Part shown: positions 7,970-17,867 of the stretch, in pieces
Layout: each line of letters begins with the position of its first letter
Numbering within the stretch: position 1 is the stretch's first letter
Origin: Acinetobacter oleivorans DR1
Lineage (GTDB): Bacteria; Pseudomonadota; Gammaproteobacteria; Pseudomonadales; Moraxellaceae
NCBI RefSeq assembly: GCF_000196795.1
Contig: NC_014259.1
Span: forward strand, 310,001-374,000
Length of the DNA stretch: 64,000 nucleotides
Direction of reading: 5' to 3'
Translations under genes and position numbers: made by a program
Notes under the pieces: model-generated
What the model saw: only the letters and a program-made list of their open reading frames with translations
Database searches by the model: none
Told to the model about the DNA's origin: nothing

Positions 7970-9802
7970 ATGGTAGATAAGCGAACAAAACAAACACGGA
8001 AAAAACAGCAGTCTATTTCGGAAAAACCAACTCTTGCCTTTGATATGTGGCGGTTTTATCTGCTCTGGGCAGTAGTGTTACTCTGTTTTGTTGTTTTAAT
8101 TGCACGTGCATTTTATGTACAAGTAATTAATAAGGATTTTTTACAAAACAAGGCCAATGCCAATATTTTGCGTACTGAGCGTGTGGAAGCTATGCGTGGC
8201 GTGATTAGTGACCGCCATGGTGTGCCTTTGGCAATTAGTACACCGATCATGAAAATCGTAATGGATCCGCGTGATTATTTTGATACAAAGCATTTATATG
8301 ACCAAATTACAGCGGAATTAAAGAAAGATCCGAACAATCGTAAATTAAAACGACAATTACCCGATAAAAACTTAAATCTTGATGAGTTGGCAGATGTCGT
8401 TGGTTTAGACCGTGCCGATCTTAAAAAGCAGATGAATGCTCGACCGCGTTCTCGTTATCTGGTTTTGAAAAAAGAAATACCACCGCAACAGGCAGACCTT
8501 ATTACGAAAGGCAACTTTCAAGGCGTGTATGCCGAGAAAACTTATAAGCGCTATTATCCTCAGCCCCAGCCAAATGCCCAGATTATTGGTTTAACCAACA
8601 GTGAAGGCCAAGGGATTGAAGGCTTGGAAATGCAGCTTAATAAACAGCTGTCAGGTGTGGATGGTGAGCAAAAAATTATTCGTGATAAACGCGGAAACCG
8701 CTTAAAAGTTTCAGAGGTTATCCGTGAGGGTGAGCCAGGCGAAAATATCACTTTAAGTATCGACTCTCGTTTGCAATACATTATGTATAGAGAGCTGACC
8801 GCAGCTGGTGTTGCAAATAATGCCCGTTCGGCAACTGCAATTGCTGTAGATGTTAAGACTGGTGAAATTCTTGCAATGACTAGTTGGCCGTCATATAACC
8901 CGAATGATAAAAACGGTTTGTCTAATAAAGATGCTATGCGTAACCGCGGTGCGATTGATATGTTCGAACCGGGTTCAACCATGAAGCCATTTACAATTTC
9001 TTCTGCATTAGAAACTGGGCAATATACGCCTAACACGATTGTAAATACTTCTCCAGGTTCAATGCGTTTAGGTTGGCATACGATTCGTGATACCCATAAC
9101 TATGGTGCTTTAACTGTTAGTGGCGTCATTATCAAATCTTCAAACGTGGGTTCTGCAAAAATTGCATTGTCGCTTCCAAAAGAAACACTACCAAGCTTCT
9201 TTAATCGTGCTGGTTTTGGTAAACGCTCAGCTGTGAAATTTCCGGGGGAAAGTTCAGGTTTAGTGCTTCCAGTAAGTAAATTGAACTCTTCTCAAATTGG
9301 TACCATGGCTTATGGTTATGGCCTAAACGCAACTATTCTTCAGTTGGCGCAAGGCTATGCAATGCTTGCAAATCATGGCGTAAAAATGCCTCTAAGCTTG
9401 CATAAACTCGATCAAGCACCTAAAGGGGAACAAGTTCTTGCTCCAAAAATTGCTGATCAGGTTTTGCTTATGTTAGAGCAGGTTACGATGCCTGGTGGTA
9501 CTGCAAAGCAAGCTAATATTCCGGGTTATCGCGTTGGTGGTAAAACAGGTACAGCTCATAAACTTCGTGCAGACCGTAAAGGTTATTCAAATAATGAATA
9601 CCGTGCTTTATTTGCTGGTGTTGCGCCAATTAGTGACCCACGTTTAGCTGTTATTGTCGTTGTTGAAAACCCACAAGGCCGTTATTACGGTGGTTTAGTT
9701 GCGGCCCCTGTTTTTGCGCGCATTATGCAAGAATCATTACGTTTAATGAATGTGCCGCTTGATAAGCCCCTTGATACTTCAGTAAATCCTATTCGCAGGT
9801 AA
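7970..9802 (+). CDS. ftsI: Penicillin-binding protein 3, septal transpeptidase
   Basis: Class B PBP that cross-links septal peptidoglycan, partner of FtsW and target of aztreonam-type beta-lactams. The 610 residues have one N-terminal membrane anchor (about 29-48), a pedestal domain (about 60-230) and a transpeptidase domain. The three catalytic motifs are visible: S336-T-M-K339 (in EPGSTMKPF), S390-S-N392 and K525-T-G-T528. Length and motif spacing are normal for FtsI. It lies 11 bp after ftsL and 3 bp before murE. Confidence 0.97.
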   Translation: MVDKRTKQTRKKQQSISEKPTLAFDMWRFYLLWAVVLLCFVVLIARAFYVQVINKDFLQNKANANILRTERVEAMRGVISDRHGVPLAISTPIMKIVMDPRDYFDTKHLYDQITAELKKDPNNRKLKRQLPDKNLNLDELADVVGLDRADLKKQMNARPRSRYLVLKKEIPPQQADLITKGNFQGVYAEKTYKRYYPQPQPNAQIIGLTNSEGQGIEGLEMQLNKQLSGVDGEQKIIRDKRGNRLKVSEVIREGEPGENITLSIDSRLQYIMYRELTAAGVANNARSATAIAVDVKTGEILAMTSWPSYNPNDKNGLSNKDAMRNRGAIDMFEPGSTMKPFTISSALETGQYTPNTIVNTSPGSMRLGWHTIRDTHNYGALTVSGVIIKSSNVGSAKIALSLPKETLPSFFNRAGFGKRSAVKFPGESSGLVLPVSKLNSSQIGTMAYGYGLNATILQLAQGYAMLANHGVKMPLSLHKLDQAPKGEQVLAPKIADQVLLMLEQVTMPGGTAKQANIPGYRVGGKTGTAHKLRADRKGYSNNEYRALFAGVAPISDPRLAVIVVVENPQGRYYGGLVAAPVFARIMQESLRLMNVPLDKPLDTSVNPIRR

Positions 9803-9805
9803 GCT

Positions 9806-11305
9806 ATGTCTGTTTCTTTTCAAGAAATTAATCCAGTCGAGATTAATGCACAGTGGTCTCAGCAGCCTTTTCATGGCTTTAGTCTAGACAGCCGTAAGGT
9901 TCAGTCAGGCCAAATTTTTATTGCTTTGACCAGTTATAGTCAACCTGAAAAAACACGTGCTTTTGCAGAGTCGGCTTTAGCCAATGGCGCACTTGCGATC
10001 ATTAGCGAGACTGAATTGGGCGTAGCAAATGAATGGGTGTGTCCTGATGTACGTCAGCGCATGGGCGAATGGCAAGAGCGTTATTTGCAACATATTGATC
10101 CTGTTACACCAGCGCGTATTGTTGCAGTAACAGGCACAAATGGTAAAACGACAATTTCACGTCTAGTTGCTGAATTAATTAGTTCGCAACAACAGCGCTG
10201 TGCGGTGATGGGAACAACAGGTAATGGTATTTTGCCTGATCTGACACCATCAACTCATACTACACTCGATGCTTTACAACTACAAAATGCATTACATGAT
10301 TATGCTAAACAAGGTGCGACTTTCGCTTCTTTGGAAGCAAGCTCACATGGTTTAGAGCAAGGTCGTTTAAATGGTTGTGCGATTGAAATTGCTGTTTATA
10401 GTAATTTGAGTCGTGATCATCTGGATTATCATGGCACTTTAGAGGCTTACGCTGAAGCAAAGGCTCTCTTATTCCGTTTTAATTCTTTAAAAGTAGCTGT
10501 TATTAATCTTGATGATGAACATGCTGCTCTTATGATCAATGCAGCAAAACAAAATCCTGCTCAGCCAAAGATTCTGACGTATTCACTTACCCAAAATACG
10601 GCTGATTATTATATTAGTGACTTAAGTTACTCTTTGGCAGGGGCGACTTTTAATTTAGTCAGCTCGCAAGGTTCTTTTGCTGTTCAAAGTCCATTATTGG
10701 GGCATTTCAACGTTGAAAACCTGATTGCAGCGCTTATTGCTGCTGAGCAAGCAGGTTTTGATTTAGACGCTTTAGTCGCTTTTGTTCCTAAGCTCATTGG
10801 AGCACCGGGACGAATGCAGGTCATTCGTGATGGTGAACGTTTATTTGTTGTGGATTATGCCCACACACCTGATGCTTTGATTCAGGTGCTTAAGACTTTA
10901 AAACGTCATGTATCTAATCAGCTTTGGGCGGTATTCGGGTGTGGTGGAGATCGTGACCGTGGTAAACGTCCACTCATGACTCAAGCCGCTTTGGATGGAG
11001 CGAATCCGATTATTCTAACTTCGGATAATCCAAGAACTGAAGACCCTGAACAAATTTTTGCTGATATGAAGCAAGGAATTAATTTCTCTGGGCATCGCAT
11101 GCAGGAAATTCATGATCGCCGTGAAGCAATTAAATTTGTTGCACAGCAAGCTCAAGCTGGTGATATTGTGGTTATTGCTGGTAAAGGTCATGAAAATTAT
11201 CAAGAAATTAATGGTGTGCGCCACTGGTTTGATGATGTTGTCGAAGTACAATCAGCAATTGCTGCACAACACCATACTGTAGACGCTGCTTACCCTGCAC
11301 AATAG
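9806..11305 (+). CDS. murE: UDP-MurNAc-L-Ala-D-Glu:meso-diaminopimelate ligase
   Basis: Cytoplasmic Mur ligase that adds the third amino acid to the peptidoglycan stem peptide. In the 499 residues, the ATP loop is GTNGKTT (110-116), the central domain carries SLEASSHGLEQGRL, and the DNPR motif (D407-R410) is the known marker of meso-diaminopimelate rather than lysine specificity. The C-terminal ligase domain contains GKGHENYQE. The length is typical. It is tightly packed between ftsI and murF. Confidence 0.97.
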   Translation: MSVSFQEINPVEINAQWSQQPFHGFSLDSRKVQSGQIFIALTSYSQPEKTRAFAESALANGALAIISETELGVANEWVCPDVRQRMGEWQERYLQHIDPVTPARIVAVTGTNGKTTISRLVAELISSQQQRCAVMGTTGNGILPDLTPSTHTTLDALQLQNALHDYAKQGATFASLEASSHGLEQGRLNGCAIEIAVYSNLSRDHLDYHGTLEAYAEAKALLFRFNSLKVAVINLDDEHAALMINAAKQNPAQPKILTYSLTQNTADYYISDLSYSLAGATFNLVSSQGSFAVQSPLLGHFNVENLIAALIAAEQAGFDLDALVAFVPKLIGAPGRMQVIRDGERLFVVDYAHTPDALIQVLKTLKRHVSNQLWAVFGCGGDRDRGKRPLMTQAALDGANPIILTSDNPRTEDPEQIFADMKQGINFSGHRMQEIHDRREAIKFVAQQAQAGDIVVIAGKGHENYQEINGVRHWFDDVVEVQSAIAAQHHTVDAAYPAQ

Positions 11306-11313
11306 GATTATTT

Positions 11314-12714
11314 ATGCATACTTCAACCACCAGTACCGTGCCTTTGGAACCGTGGACAGCTCAACAATTACAACAGGCAACGCAGGGCTATTGGCATAAA
11401 GACCAGATCCCTCAAACTGAAATTAAACGTATTTTGACGGACTCTCGTCATGCGGAAACTGGGGACGCCTTTTTAGCACTAAAAGGTGAGCGTTTTGATG
11501 CACACGACTTTGTAGCTCAGGTTGCCGCGAATGGTTGTCAAATCGCGATTGTTGAACGTCCTTTAGATGTAGAAATTGCACAGTTAGTTGTTGCCGATAC
11601 TCGCTTGGCTTTGGGGCAACTCGGCGCTTATCGCCGTGAGCAAAATACCCAATTAAAAGTGATTGCTTTAACAGGCAGTAGCGGTAAAACCACAACTAAA
11701 GAAATGTTGGGAAGTATATTATCGCGCTTAGCTCCGACATTAATCACCCGTGGTAATTTAAATAATGATCTTGGTGTACCCATGATGCTGCTAGAGCTTC
11801 GCAAGGAGCATCAATATGCGGTGATGGAGTTGGGTGCAAGCCATCAAGGTGAAATTGATTACACATCAAAGCTTGTTCAGCCTCATGTTGCAGGCATTTT
11901 AAATATTGGTACAGCTCATCTGGGCGAATTTGGTGGGCGTGAAGGTATTTGCCGAGCTAAATCGGAAATTTATCGTCATATTTTACCAAATGGCGTTGCA
12001 ATCGTACCGCAACAAGATGATTTCACTGCTGAGATTCTTGACGCTGCAAAAGCGCATCGTATTTCTACATTTGGTGTAGGTGGCGATGTGTATGCAACAG
12101 ATATTGAATTATTACCTCAATCAACAAATTTTACGCTACATACGCCGCAAGGCATCAGTGCCGTTAAACTCCCTTTTGCAGGTGAGCATAATGTTCAGAA
12201 TGCAACCGCAGCTGTGGCTTTTGCTTTAGCAATTGGTATTGGACTAGAAGATATTGTCCAAGGCTTAGAGCAAGCTCAGGGAGCTAAAGGTCGTCTTAAC
12301 TTTATTCAAAAGTCACCTTACTTATTTATTGATGATACCTATAATGCCAATCCGACTTCAATGCGTGCTGCTGCACAAGTGTTGTTGCAGCAACAAGGCT
12401 TAAAAGTGATGGTCATGGGGGATATTGGTGAGTTAGGTGATAGCAGTTGGCAGGAACACCACGATTTAGGTCGTGATCTTGCTGAACTTCCTTTAGATCA
12501 TATTATTGCAGTTGGGCAGTTTGCTCCAGCCGCTCTCGAGGGTGCAGACTCTCATTCCAATAAAGTGAAAGCATTTCAGACACAAGCTGAGGCGCTTCCA
12601 TTTCTAATCAATCTAATCCAAACACATCAACCACAGTCCATGAGTTTCCTGTTTAAAGGTTCTCGCTTTACTCATATGGAAACGTTGATGGCTGATTTGA
12701 TGGAGAAACTTTAA
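11314..12714 (+). CDS. murF: UDP-MurNAc-tripeptide:D-Ala-D-Ala ligase
   Basis: Adds D-alanyl-D-alanine to complete the UDP-MurNAc-pentapeptide in the cytoplasm. The 466 residues contain the ATP loop TGSSGKTTTKE (G121-T127 core), the MurF pattern GNLNNDLGVP, NIGTAHLGEFGG, and DDTYNANPTSMRAA in the C-terminal part. Its stop is immediately followed by the mraY start, so the two are translationally coupled. Confidence 0.97.
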   Translation: MHTSTTSTVPLEPWTAQQLQQATQGYWHKDQIPQTEIKRILTDSRHAETGDAFLALKGERFDAHDFVAQVAANGCQIAIVERPLDVEIAQLVVADTRLALGQLGAYRREQNTQLKVIALTGSSGKTTTKEMLGSILSRLAPTLITRGNLNNDLGVPMMLLELRKEHQYAVMELGASHQGEIDYTSKLVQPHVAGILNIGTAHLGEFGGREGICRAKSEIYRHILPNGVAIVPQQDDFTAEILDAAKAHRISTFGVGGDVYATDIELLPQSTNFTLHTPQGISAVKLPFAGEHNVQNATAAVAFALAIGIGLEDIVQGLEQAQGAKGRLNFIQKSPYLFIDDTYNANPTSMRAAAQVLLQQQGLKVMVMGDIGELGDSSWQEHHDLGRDLAELPLDHIIAVGQFAPAALEGADSHSNKVKAFQTQAEALPFLINLIQTHQPQSMSFLFKGSRFTHMETLMADLMEKL

Positions 12715-13833
12715 ATGCTGTTATGGTTGTTTGAACAACTTGCGGGCTATCACAGTTCGTTTCAGGTCGTTCGTTATTTAACATTACGTTCTTTACTCAG
12801 TGTATTAACTTCACTGACCATTGGTTTGGTCCTCGGACCGATCATGATTCGTAAATTACAAGCGTTAAAATACGGTCAGGCAGTAAGTTCATTTGCTCCT
12901 GAGAATCATGCTAAAAAGATGGGTACACCAACCATGGGCGGGATTTTAATTCTGCTTTCAATTGGTATTAGTACTTTACTCTGGGCTGATTTATCTAACC
13001 CTTATGTCTGGATTGTGCTTGGTGTAATGGTTGTGTTCGGTGCTGTGGGCTGGGCAGATGACTGGATTAAAATCCGCTATAAAGACAATGCAGGTTTACC
13101 TGCCCGTAAGAAGTTTTTCTGGACTTCTGTTGCATCGCTTGGGGCTGGTATTGCTTTATATTTAATTGCAACCCAACAGTCGAATGCTGAACATACGGCA
13201 AACATGCTGGATTTATTGATTCCATTCTTTAAGAATCTTTCAATTCCACTCTCTATGGTTCCTTTAGGCTTGGCATTTATTGTATTTACCTATCTAGTTA
13301 TTAATGGTGCTTCTAACGCCGTTAACTTAACTGATGGTTTAGATGGTTTGGCAATCATGCCTGTTGTAATGGTCGCTACGGGCTTAGGTGTATTTGCTTA
13401 CTTGTCAGGTGACATCCGTTTCGCTAACTATTTGCATATTCCATATGTGAAATATACCTCTGAGCTTGTTGTAATCTGCTCTGCGATGATTGGTGCGGGC
13501 TTGGCATTTCTTTGGTATAACGCACACCCTGCTCAAATCTTTATGGGTGATGTTGGCGCATTAGCTTTAGGTGCGATGCTTGGAACAATTGCTGTTATGG
13601 TACGCCAAGAAATCGTATTTGCGATTATGGGTGGTGTGTTTGTAATGGAAGCAGTTTCTGTATTCTTGCAAATTGGGTCGCTGCGGATGCGTAATAAACG
13701 CGTGTTCTTAATGGCGCCGCTACATCATCATTATGAAAAGCAGGGCTGGAAAGAAACCCAAGTTGTGATTCGTTTTTGGATTATTACAATTATATTAGTA
13801 GTTTTAGGTCTAATGACTTTAAAATTGCGATAG
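12715..13833 (+). CDS. mraY: Phospho-N-acetylmuramoyl-pentapeptide transferase
   Basis: Polytopic inner-membrane enzyme that transfers phospho-MurNAc-pentapeptide to undecaprenyl phosphate, forming lipid I. The 372 residues have about ten hydrophobic helices. The catalytic and Mg-binding motifs are present: [24 protein letters not shown] and the C-terminal loop [14 protein letters not shown]. It is the last gene of this half of the division cluster and is followed by a strong terminator, so murD, ftsW, murG, murC, ftsQ, ftsA and ftsZ must lie elsewhere. Confidence 0.97.
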   Translation: MLLWLFEQLAGYHSSFQVVRYLTLRSLLSVLTSLTIGLVLGPIMIRKLQALKYGQAVSSFAPENHAKKMGTPTMGGILILLSIGISTLLWADLSNPYVWIVLGVMVVFGAVGWADDWIKIRYKDNAGLPARKKFFWTSVASLGAGIALYLIATQQSNAEHTANMLDLLIPFFKNLSIPLSMVPLGLAFIVFTYLVINGASNAVNLTDGLDGLAIMPVVMVATGLGVFAYLSGDIRFANYLHIPYVKYTSELVVICSAMIGAGLAFLWYNAHPAQIFMGDVGALALGAMLGTIAVMVRQEIVFAIMGGVFVMEAVSVFLQIGSLRMRNKRVFLMAPLHHHYEKQGWKETQVVIRFWIITIILVVLGLMTLKLR

Positions 13834-13854
13834 ATCTTATTTTAGTGTCAATAT

Positions 13855-13880
13855 AAAGCCAGTTCTACTGGCTTTTTTTA
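13855..13880 (+). terminator. Rho-independent terminator after mraY
   Basis: AAAGCCAGT (13855-13863) pairs with ACTGGCTTT (13867-13875) across a TCT loop and is followed by a T-run. It ends the rsmH-mraY operon just upstream of the next start codon at 13893. Confidence 0.85.
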
Positions 13881-13892
13881 TTGGAGAGATGA

Positions 13893-14225
13893 ATGACAAA
13901 AGTTGCTGGTCTAGACCAATTATCTGTAATTAATCAGAAAGTAGTTGGAGAGGGCGAAGTATTACCTCAAGTTGTGCTTAAAGATGGAAGTCAGGTACAA
14001 ACCGGAACTGTCGCTACAATGCTGCATAATATTGAATTATATAATGCAGGCCAAAGAGGCCAGATTGAGGAAGAATTAAAGATTGCTATTCCAACTTTAG
14101 TCAAAGTGGGGCTATTTGATTTATTTCAGGTAGATGAATGGATTCAGGGAACAAATGCAGGGCGTACATTTGTGGGAATGCATGCAAAGACTTATTTACA
14201 ACATAAAGAACAAGAGAATAATTAA
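13893..14225 (+). CDS. Conserved-looking hypothetical protein, coupled to rlmA
   Basis: I cannot assign a function to this 110-residue protein. It is soluble, without signal peptide, membrane segment or cysteine. Notable stretches are LPQVVLKDGSQVQTGTVATM near residues 24-43, LHNIELYNAG, and a C-terminal LVKVGLFDLFQVDEWIQG followed by NAGRTFVGMHAK, which read like a compact alpha/beta domain rather than a random ORF. A GGAGAG ribosome binding site sits 6-8 nt upstream of the ATG. The next gene, an RlmA-type methyltransferase, starts two bases after its stop, suggesting one mRNA and coupled translation. It may belong to a DUF family. Confidence 0.75.
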   Translation: MTKVAGLDQLSVINQKVVGEGEVLPQVVLKDGSQVQTGTVATMLHNIELYNAGQRGQIEEELKIAIPTLVKVGLFDLFQVDEWIQGTNAGRTFVGMHAKTYLQHKEQENN

Positions 14226-14227
14226 AA

Positions 14228-15049
14228 GTGACTAAGCAAATTTTAATGTGTCCTGTGTGTCGTCAGTCTCTCGATTTAAATGAAAAAACTTGGCGATGTG
14301 GACAAGGGCATAGTTATGATGTCGCTAAACAAGGTTATGTGAACTTACATGTTGTGCAACATAAACATAGTAAGAATCCTGGAGATACACCAGAGTCTGT
14401 CGATGCGCGAAGAGCTTTTTTACAAGGTGGTTATTATCAGCCTTTACAACATGCTGTAGTCGCTTTATTAAAACAATTAGATGTAAAAACCGTACTTGAT
14501 ATTGGGTGTGGTGAAGGTTACTACACCAGCGCTATGCAGCAAGTCGTTGAGCAATGTGTTGGTGTTGATATTGCAAAAAATGCGGTACAGCGTGCAGCAA
14601 AGCTTAATGCTGAGGTGACTTGGGTTGTGGGGACTGGTGCGACTTTGCCTGTGCTTGATCAAAGCATGGATGCATGTACCAGTTTGTTTAGCCCAATTCC
14701 ACAAGCAGAAATTGCTCGAGTTTTAAAGGATGATGGATATTTAATTGTTGTCACTCCTGCATCTGAGCATTTATATGCAATGCGTGAAGCTTTATTTGAA
14801 CAGGTTAACCCTCATACACCAGAGAAGTTTGTGGAGCAATTGCAAGATTTGTTTGAGCTCAAACAAGAGCAAATTATTAATGCCCCTTTTGTGCTTGACC
14901 AACAGGCTTTAAAAAATCTGATTGCTATGACGCCGTATGCTTATAAAGCCTCTCCTGAGCGTCGTTTGCAGTTAGAGCAGCAGTCGCAATTAGAGGTAAT
15001 GGCATCTTTTCAAATTTATGTCTTTCAGAAACGTAATAAAAACAGCTAG
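14228..15049 (+). CDS. rlmA: RlmA/RrmA-type 23S rRNA (guanine-N1)-methyltransferase
   Basis: A 273-residue SAM-dependent methyltransferase resembling RlmA(I), which methylates G745 of 23S rRNA. The N-terminus is a zinc ribbon, C-P-V-C (8-11) with C-G-Q-G-H (about 24-28), followed by the family-typical YDVAKQGYVNL. The SAM site reads VLDIGCGEGYYTSAM (about residues 90-104), with SLFSPIPQAEIARVLK later. Translation starts at a GTG, two bases after the upstream hypothetical gene. The length matches RlmA (about 270). The exact target nucleotide is inferred from the family. Confidence 0.88.
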   Translation: MTKQILMCPVCRQSLDLNEKTWRCGQGHSYDVAKQGYVNLHVVQHKHSKNPGDTPESVDARRAFLQGGYYQPLQHAVVALLKQLDVKTVLDIGCGEGYYTSAMQQVVEQCVGVDIAKNAVQRAAKLNAEVTWVVGTGATLPVLDQSMDACTSLFSPIPQAEIARVLKDDGYLIVVTPASEHLYAMREALFEQVNPHTPEKFVEQLQDLFELKQEQIINAPFVLDQQALKNLIAMTPYAYKASPERRLQLEQQSQLEVMASFQIYVFQKRNKNS

Positions 15050-15107
15050 CTAACAGTCTATTTTTAAAAGTGTAAAAAAGTCATCATACGATCTATTTTT
15101 AAGAGTG

Positions 15108-15140
15108 CAAAAAAAGAAGCCATCGTATGATGGCTTTTTT
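15108..15140. terminator. Bidirectional terminator between rlmA and ponA
   Basis: AAGCCATC (15117-15124) and GATGGCTT (15129-15136) form a stem with a GTAT loop. It is flanked by an A-run on the left and a T-run on the right, so it can stop transcription from both converging genes. An upstream segment (15082-15092) can pair with the same hairpin. Confidence 0.85.
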
Positions 15141-15144
15141 TTTG

Positions 15145-17706
15145 CTATTCAATCTGATTAATCAGATTTTCTAGTTCATCTTTCTCACGCTTTGGTGCTG
15201 CTCCCTGTGAAGGCTTCATCGCAGGAGGTGCAGCTTTTGATGGAATAACAATTTCCTCACCTGGTAAATCGGAAAAGTCATTGTCATTGCTTAGTTTTGG
15301 TTGTGGCGGTGCTGGGCGATATAGCGGGCGTGCTAATGGTGGAGCTGCACGATAAGTTTTCTTATCGCCTACTTCAGTAACATTTTGTTGTTTGTCACGT
15401 GAAATAGGACCTTGAGCATCTTTATCTAAACGAACCCAAGATGCTGGCGTACCTTGCAATGCTTGACCCATAAAGTTAATCCAGATCGGTAATGCAGCAA
15501 TACCACCATACTCACGTCGACCTAATGTTGTCGGTTGGTCAAATCCAACCCACGTTACAGTCACTAATTTACCGTTAAAGCCTGCAAACCATGCATCTTT
15601 TGCATCGTTGGTTGTACCTGTTTTACCGCCTAAATCACTACGGCCAATTTTAAGTGCGGCACGGCCTGTACCATGCTCAATTACATCACGTAAAATGTTC
15701 GCCATATCGTAAGCAGAGCTTGATTTTAAAATACGTTGAGCTTGGCGATATTCGCTATTCGCTTTATCAGTTTGTTTAAGATTAAGTTGCTTAGCTGCCT
15801 TTTCTTTCTGCTCTACGTCTTTGTTAGTAACTTCAATCACTTCATCATCTGTTGTCGTAGCTTTCTGCTCGTCATCAGTTGTGTCTGGTGCATTAATACA
15901 TGGAATACATGCATATTCTGGCTTAGCTTGATAAATCACTTTACCGTATGCATCTTCAATACGCTGAATAAAGTGTGGTTGAACGCGATAACCACCATTT
16001 GCAAAAGTTGCATATCCAGTTGCCATTTGAATTGGTAAAACTTGAGGTGTACCTAGAGCAATGGTGTAGTTACGTGGAATTTGATCTTCTTGTAAACCAA
16101 AATCCATGAATAACTGGCGAGTACGTTCAATTCCCACCGTTTGCAAAAGGCGTACTGACACGGTATTACGAGACAAATACAAAGCACGGCGTAAAGGGAT
16201 CATCCCTAAATAACGACCGTCTGAGTTTCTCGGTGTCCACTTACCAATTGTGATAGGACTATCATTCACCATGCTGTATGGCGTCATACCGCGTTCAAGT
16301 GCCAATGCATAGACAAACGGTTTGATCGTTGAACCAGGTTGGCGCCAGCCTTGTAAGGCACGGTTAAATTTCGATTGATAGAAGTTATAACCACCTACAA
16401 TTGCTTCAATTGAACCATCATTCGGGTTAATCGCAATAAGTTGACCTTGAACTTTTGGAACCTGAACTAAAGACCATGCTGTTTTTGCATCATTTGGACG
16501 TAAGCGAACAATATCTTTAACTTGAACAATTTGAGATGCACGTGAAGGAGCACCACCTACACTATTCGCATTGCGATAGGGGCGAGCCCATGACATACCT
16601 GACCACTGTACAGTAACGGTCGTGCCATCTTGCATTAATGCGTCAAAAGAGCTGCTATTTACCTTGGTAACTTGTGCAGGGTAGGTATTGGCATATGCTC
16701 TAAATTCATTTAATGGTTTATCGTGTGCTTCCGCACCACGCCAGCCATGACGACGATCATAAGCTTCAAGACCATCTTGTACAGATTTCTCTGCAATTGC
16801 TTGGCGTTTAGCATTGATGGTTGTATAGACTTTATAGCCAGAATCAATGGCTTGTTCGCCAAAATGTTTTACCAGCTCTGAACGAACCATTTCACCTGCA
16901 TACGGGTGAATATTATTTAAATCCCGATTGGGCATGTTTAAGTTGATCGGTTCAGCTACAGCTTTTTGATATTCTGTTTGAGAGATATAACCCAGCTGTA
17001 ACATACGGCCTAAAATCCAGTTGCGACGTTCAAGTGCGCGTTCAGGATTAACCACAGGATTGTATTTAGAAGGCGCTTTCGGCAAACCAGCAATCATTGC
17101 CATTTGAGCAATGCTGAGCTCATTAATACTTTTGTTGTAATAAATTTTGGCTGCTGCTGCGATACCGTAGGCATTTTTTCCTAAGAAGATTTTATTCACA
17201 TACAGACTGAGAATTTCTTCTTTAGATAAGTTTTGCTCAATTTTTCGAGCTAAAAAGATCTCGGTTATTTTACGTTTTAAGGTTCTTTCTGGACTTAAAT
17301 AATAGTTCTTTGCAACCTGCATGGTAATGGTTGAACCACCAGTTTGCACATCAGAACCAGTTACACTTTCACTTAAAGCACGCCCTAAACCTTTAAAACT
17401 GATCCCGCTATGTTCAAAGAAAGAAGAATCTTCTGCTGCTAAAAATGCATGAATAAAAGCAGGAGGAATTTGTTTGTATTCAACTGGAATAGAAAGCTTA
17501 CCACCATACTCAGCAATCAGTTGATTATCCGAGGTATAGACCTGTAGAGGTTTTAAAAGCGGAGCTTTTTTTAGTGAACTCATTTCAGGGAGCGATGGGG
17601 CGATATAGAGATACATGCCATAAAAGCCCATCGGAAGTGAGACTAAGATAATAATAATGATCAAAAAAATTGGACGCACGAAGCCCAAACTGGATAGCTT
17701 TTTCAT
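15145..17706 (-). CDS. ponA: Penicillin-binding protein 1a (class A, bifunctional)
   Basis: Inner-membrane peptidoglycan glycosyltransferase/transpeptidase. The 853 residues have an N-terminal membrane anchor (about 11-33). The GT51 domain carries the catalytic Glu92 in EDSSFFEHSGI and the signature TGGSTITMQVAKN. An OB-like insert follows, then the transpeptidase domain with S459-T-I-K462 and K695-T-G-T698. The proline-rich C-terminal tail (about 765-853) is variable in this family. It is divergent from pilM, the same arrangement as in other Acinetobacter and Pseudomonas (mrcA/ponA next to pilMNOPQ). Confidence 0.97.
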   Translation of the reverse strand: MKKLSSLGFVRPIFLIIIIILVSLPMGFYGMYLYIAPSLPEMSSLKKAPLLKPLQVYTSDNQLIAEYGGKLSIPVEYKQIPPAFIHAFLAAEDSSFFEHSGISFKGLGRALSESVTGSDVQTGGSTITMQVAKNYYLSPERTLKRKITEIFLARKIEQNLSKEEILSLYVNKIFLGKNAYGIAAAAKIYYNKSINELSIAQMAMIAGLPKAPSKYNPVVNPERALERRNWILGRMLQLGYISQTEYQKAVAEPINLNMPNRDLNNIHPYAGEMVRSELVKHFGEQAIDSGYKVYTTINAKRQAIAEKSVQDGLEAYDRRHGWRGAEAHDKPLNEFRAYANTYPAQVTKVNSSSFDALMQDGTTVTVQWSGMSWARPYRNANSVGGAPSRASQIVQVKDIVRLRPNDAKTAWSLVQVPKVQGQLIAINPNDGSIEAIVGGYNFYQSKFNRALQGWRQPGSTIKPFVYALALERGMTPYSMVNDSPITIGKWTPRNSDGRYLGMIPLRRALYLSRNTVSVRLLQTVGIERTRQLFMDFGLQEDQIPRNYTIALGTPQVLPIQMATGYATFANGGYRVQPHFIQRIEDAYGKVIYQAKPEYACIPCINAPDTTDDEQKATTTDDEVIEVTNKDVEQKEKAAKQLNLKQTDKANSEYRQAQRILKSSSAYDMANILRDVIEHGTGRAALKIGRSDLGGKTGTTNDAKDAWFAGFNGKLVTVTWVGFDQPTTLGRREYGGIAALPIWINFMGQALQGTPASWVRLDKDAQGPISRDKQQNVTEVGDKKTYRAAPPLARPLYRPAPPQPKLSNDNDFSDLPGEEIVIPSKAAPPAMKPSQGAAPKREKDELENLINQIE

Positions 17707-17867
17707 GATAAGTAAGCTTTAATAAGATCGAATACAAACTAATTGTGGTCAGTATAGCCTTTAGACATGCGGATTGTTAGATGAGATATTGTATCCGTGT
17801 AAAAATAAAGACCTAGATTATTGGTTTGTAATTTTTTTTGGGGATAAAAAAATAATAGGACAATAGT

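Noticed and set aside
8560..9036. 158-codon antisense open frame inside ftsI
   Set aside because: Fully inside a conserved essential gene, without a ribosome binding site or family features.
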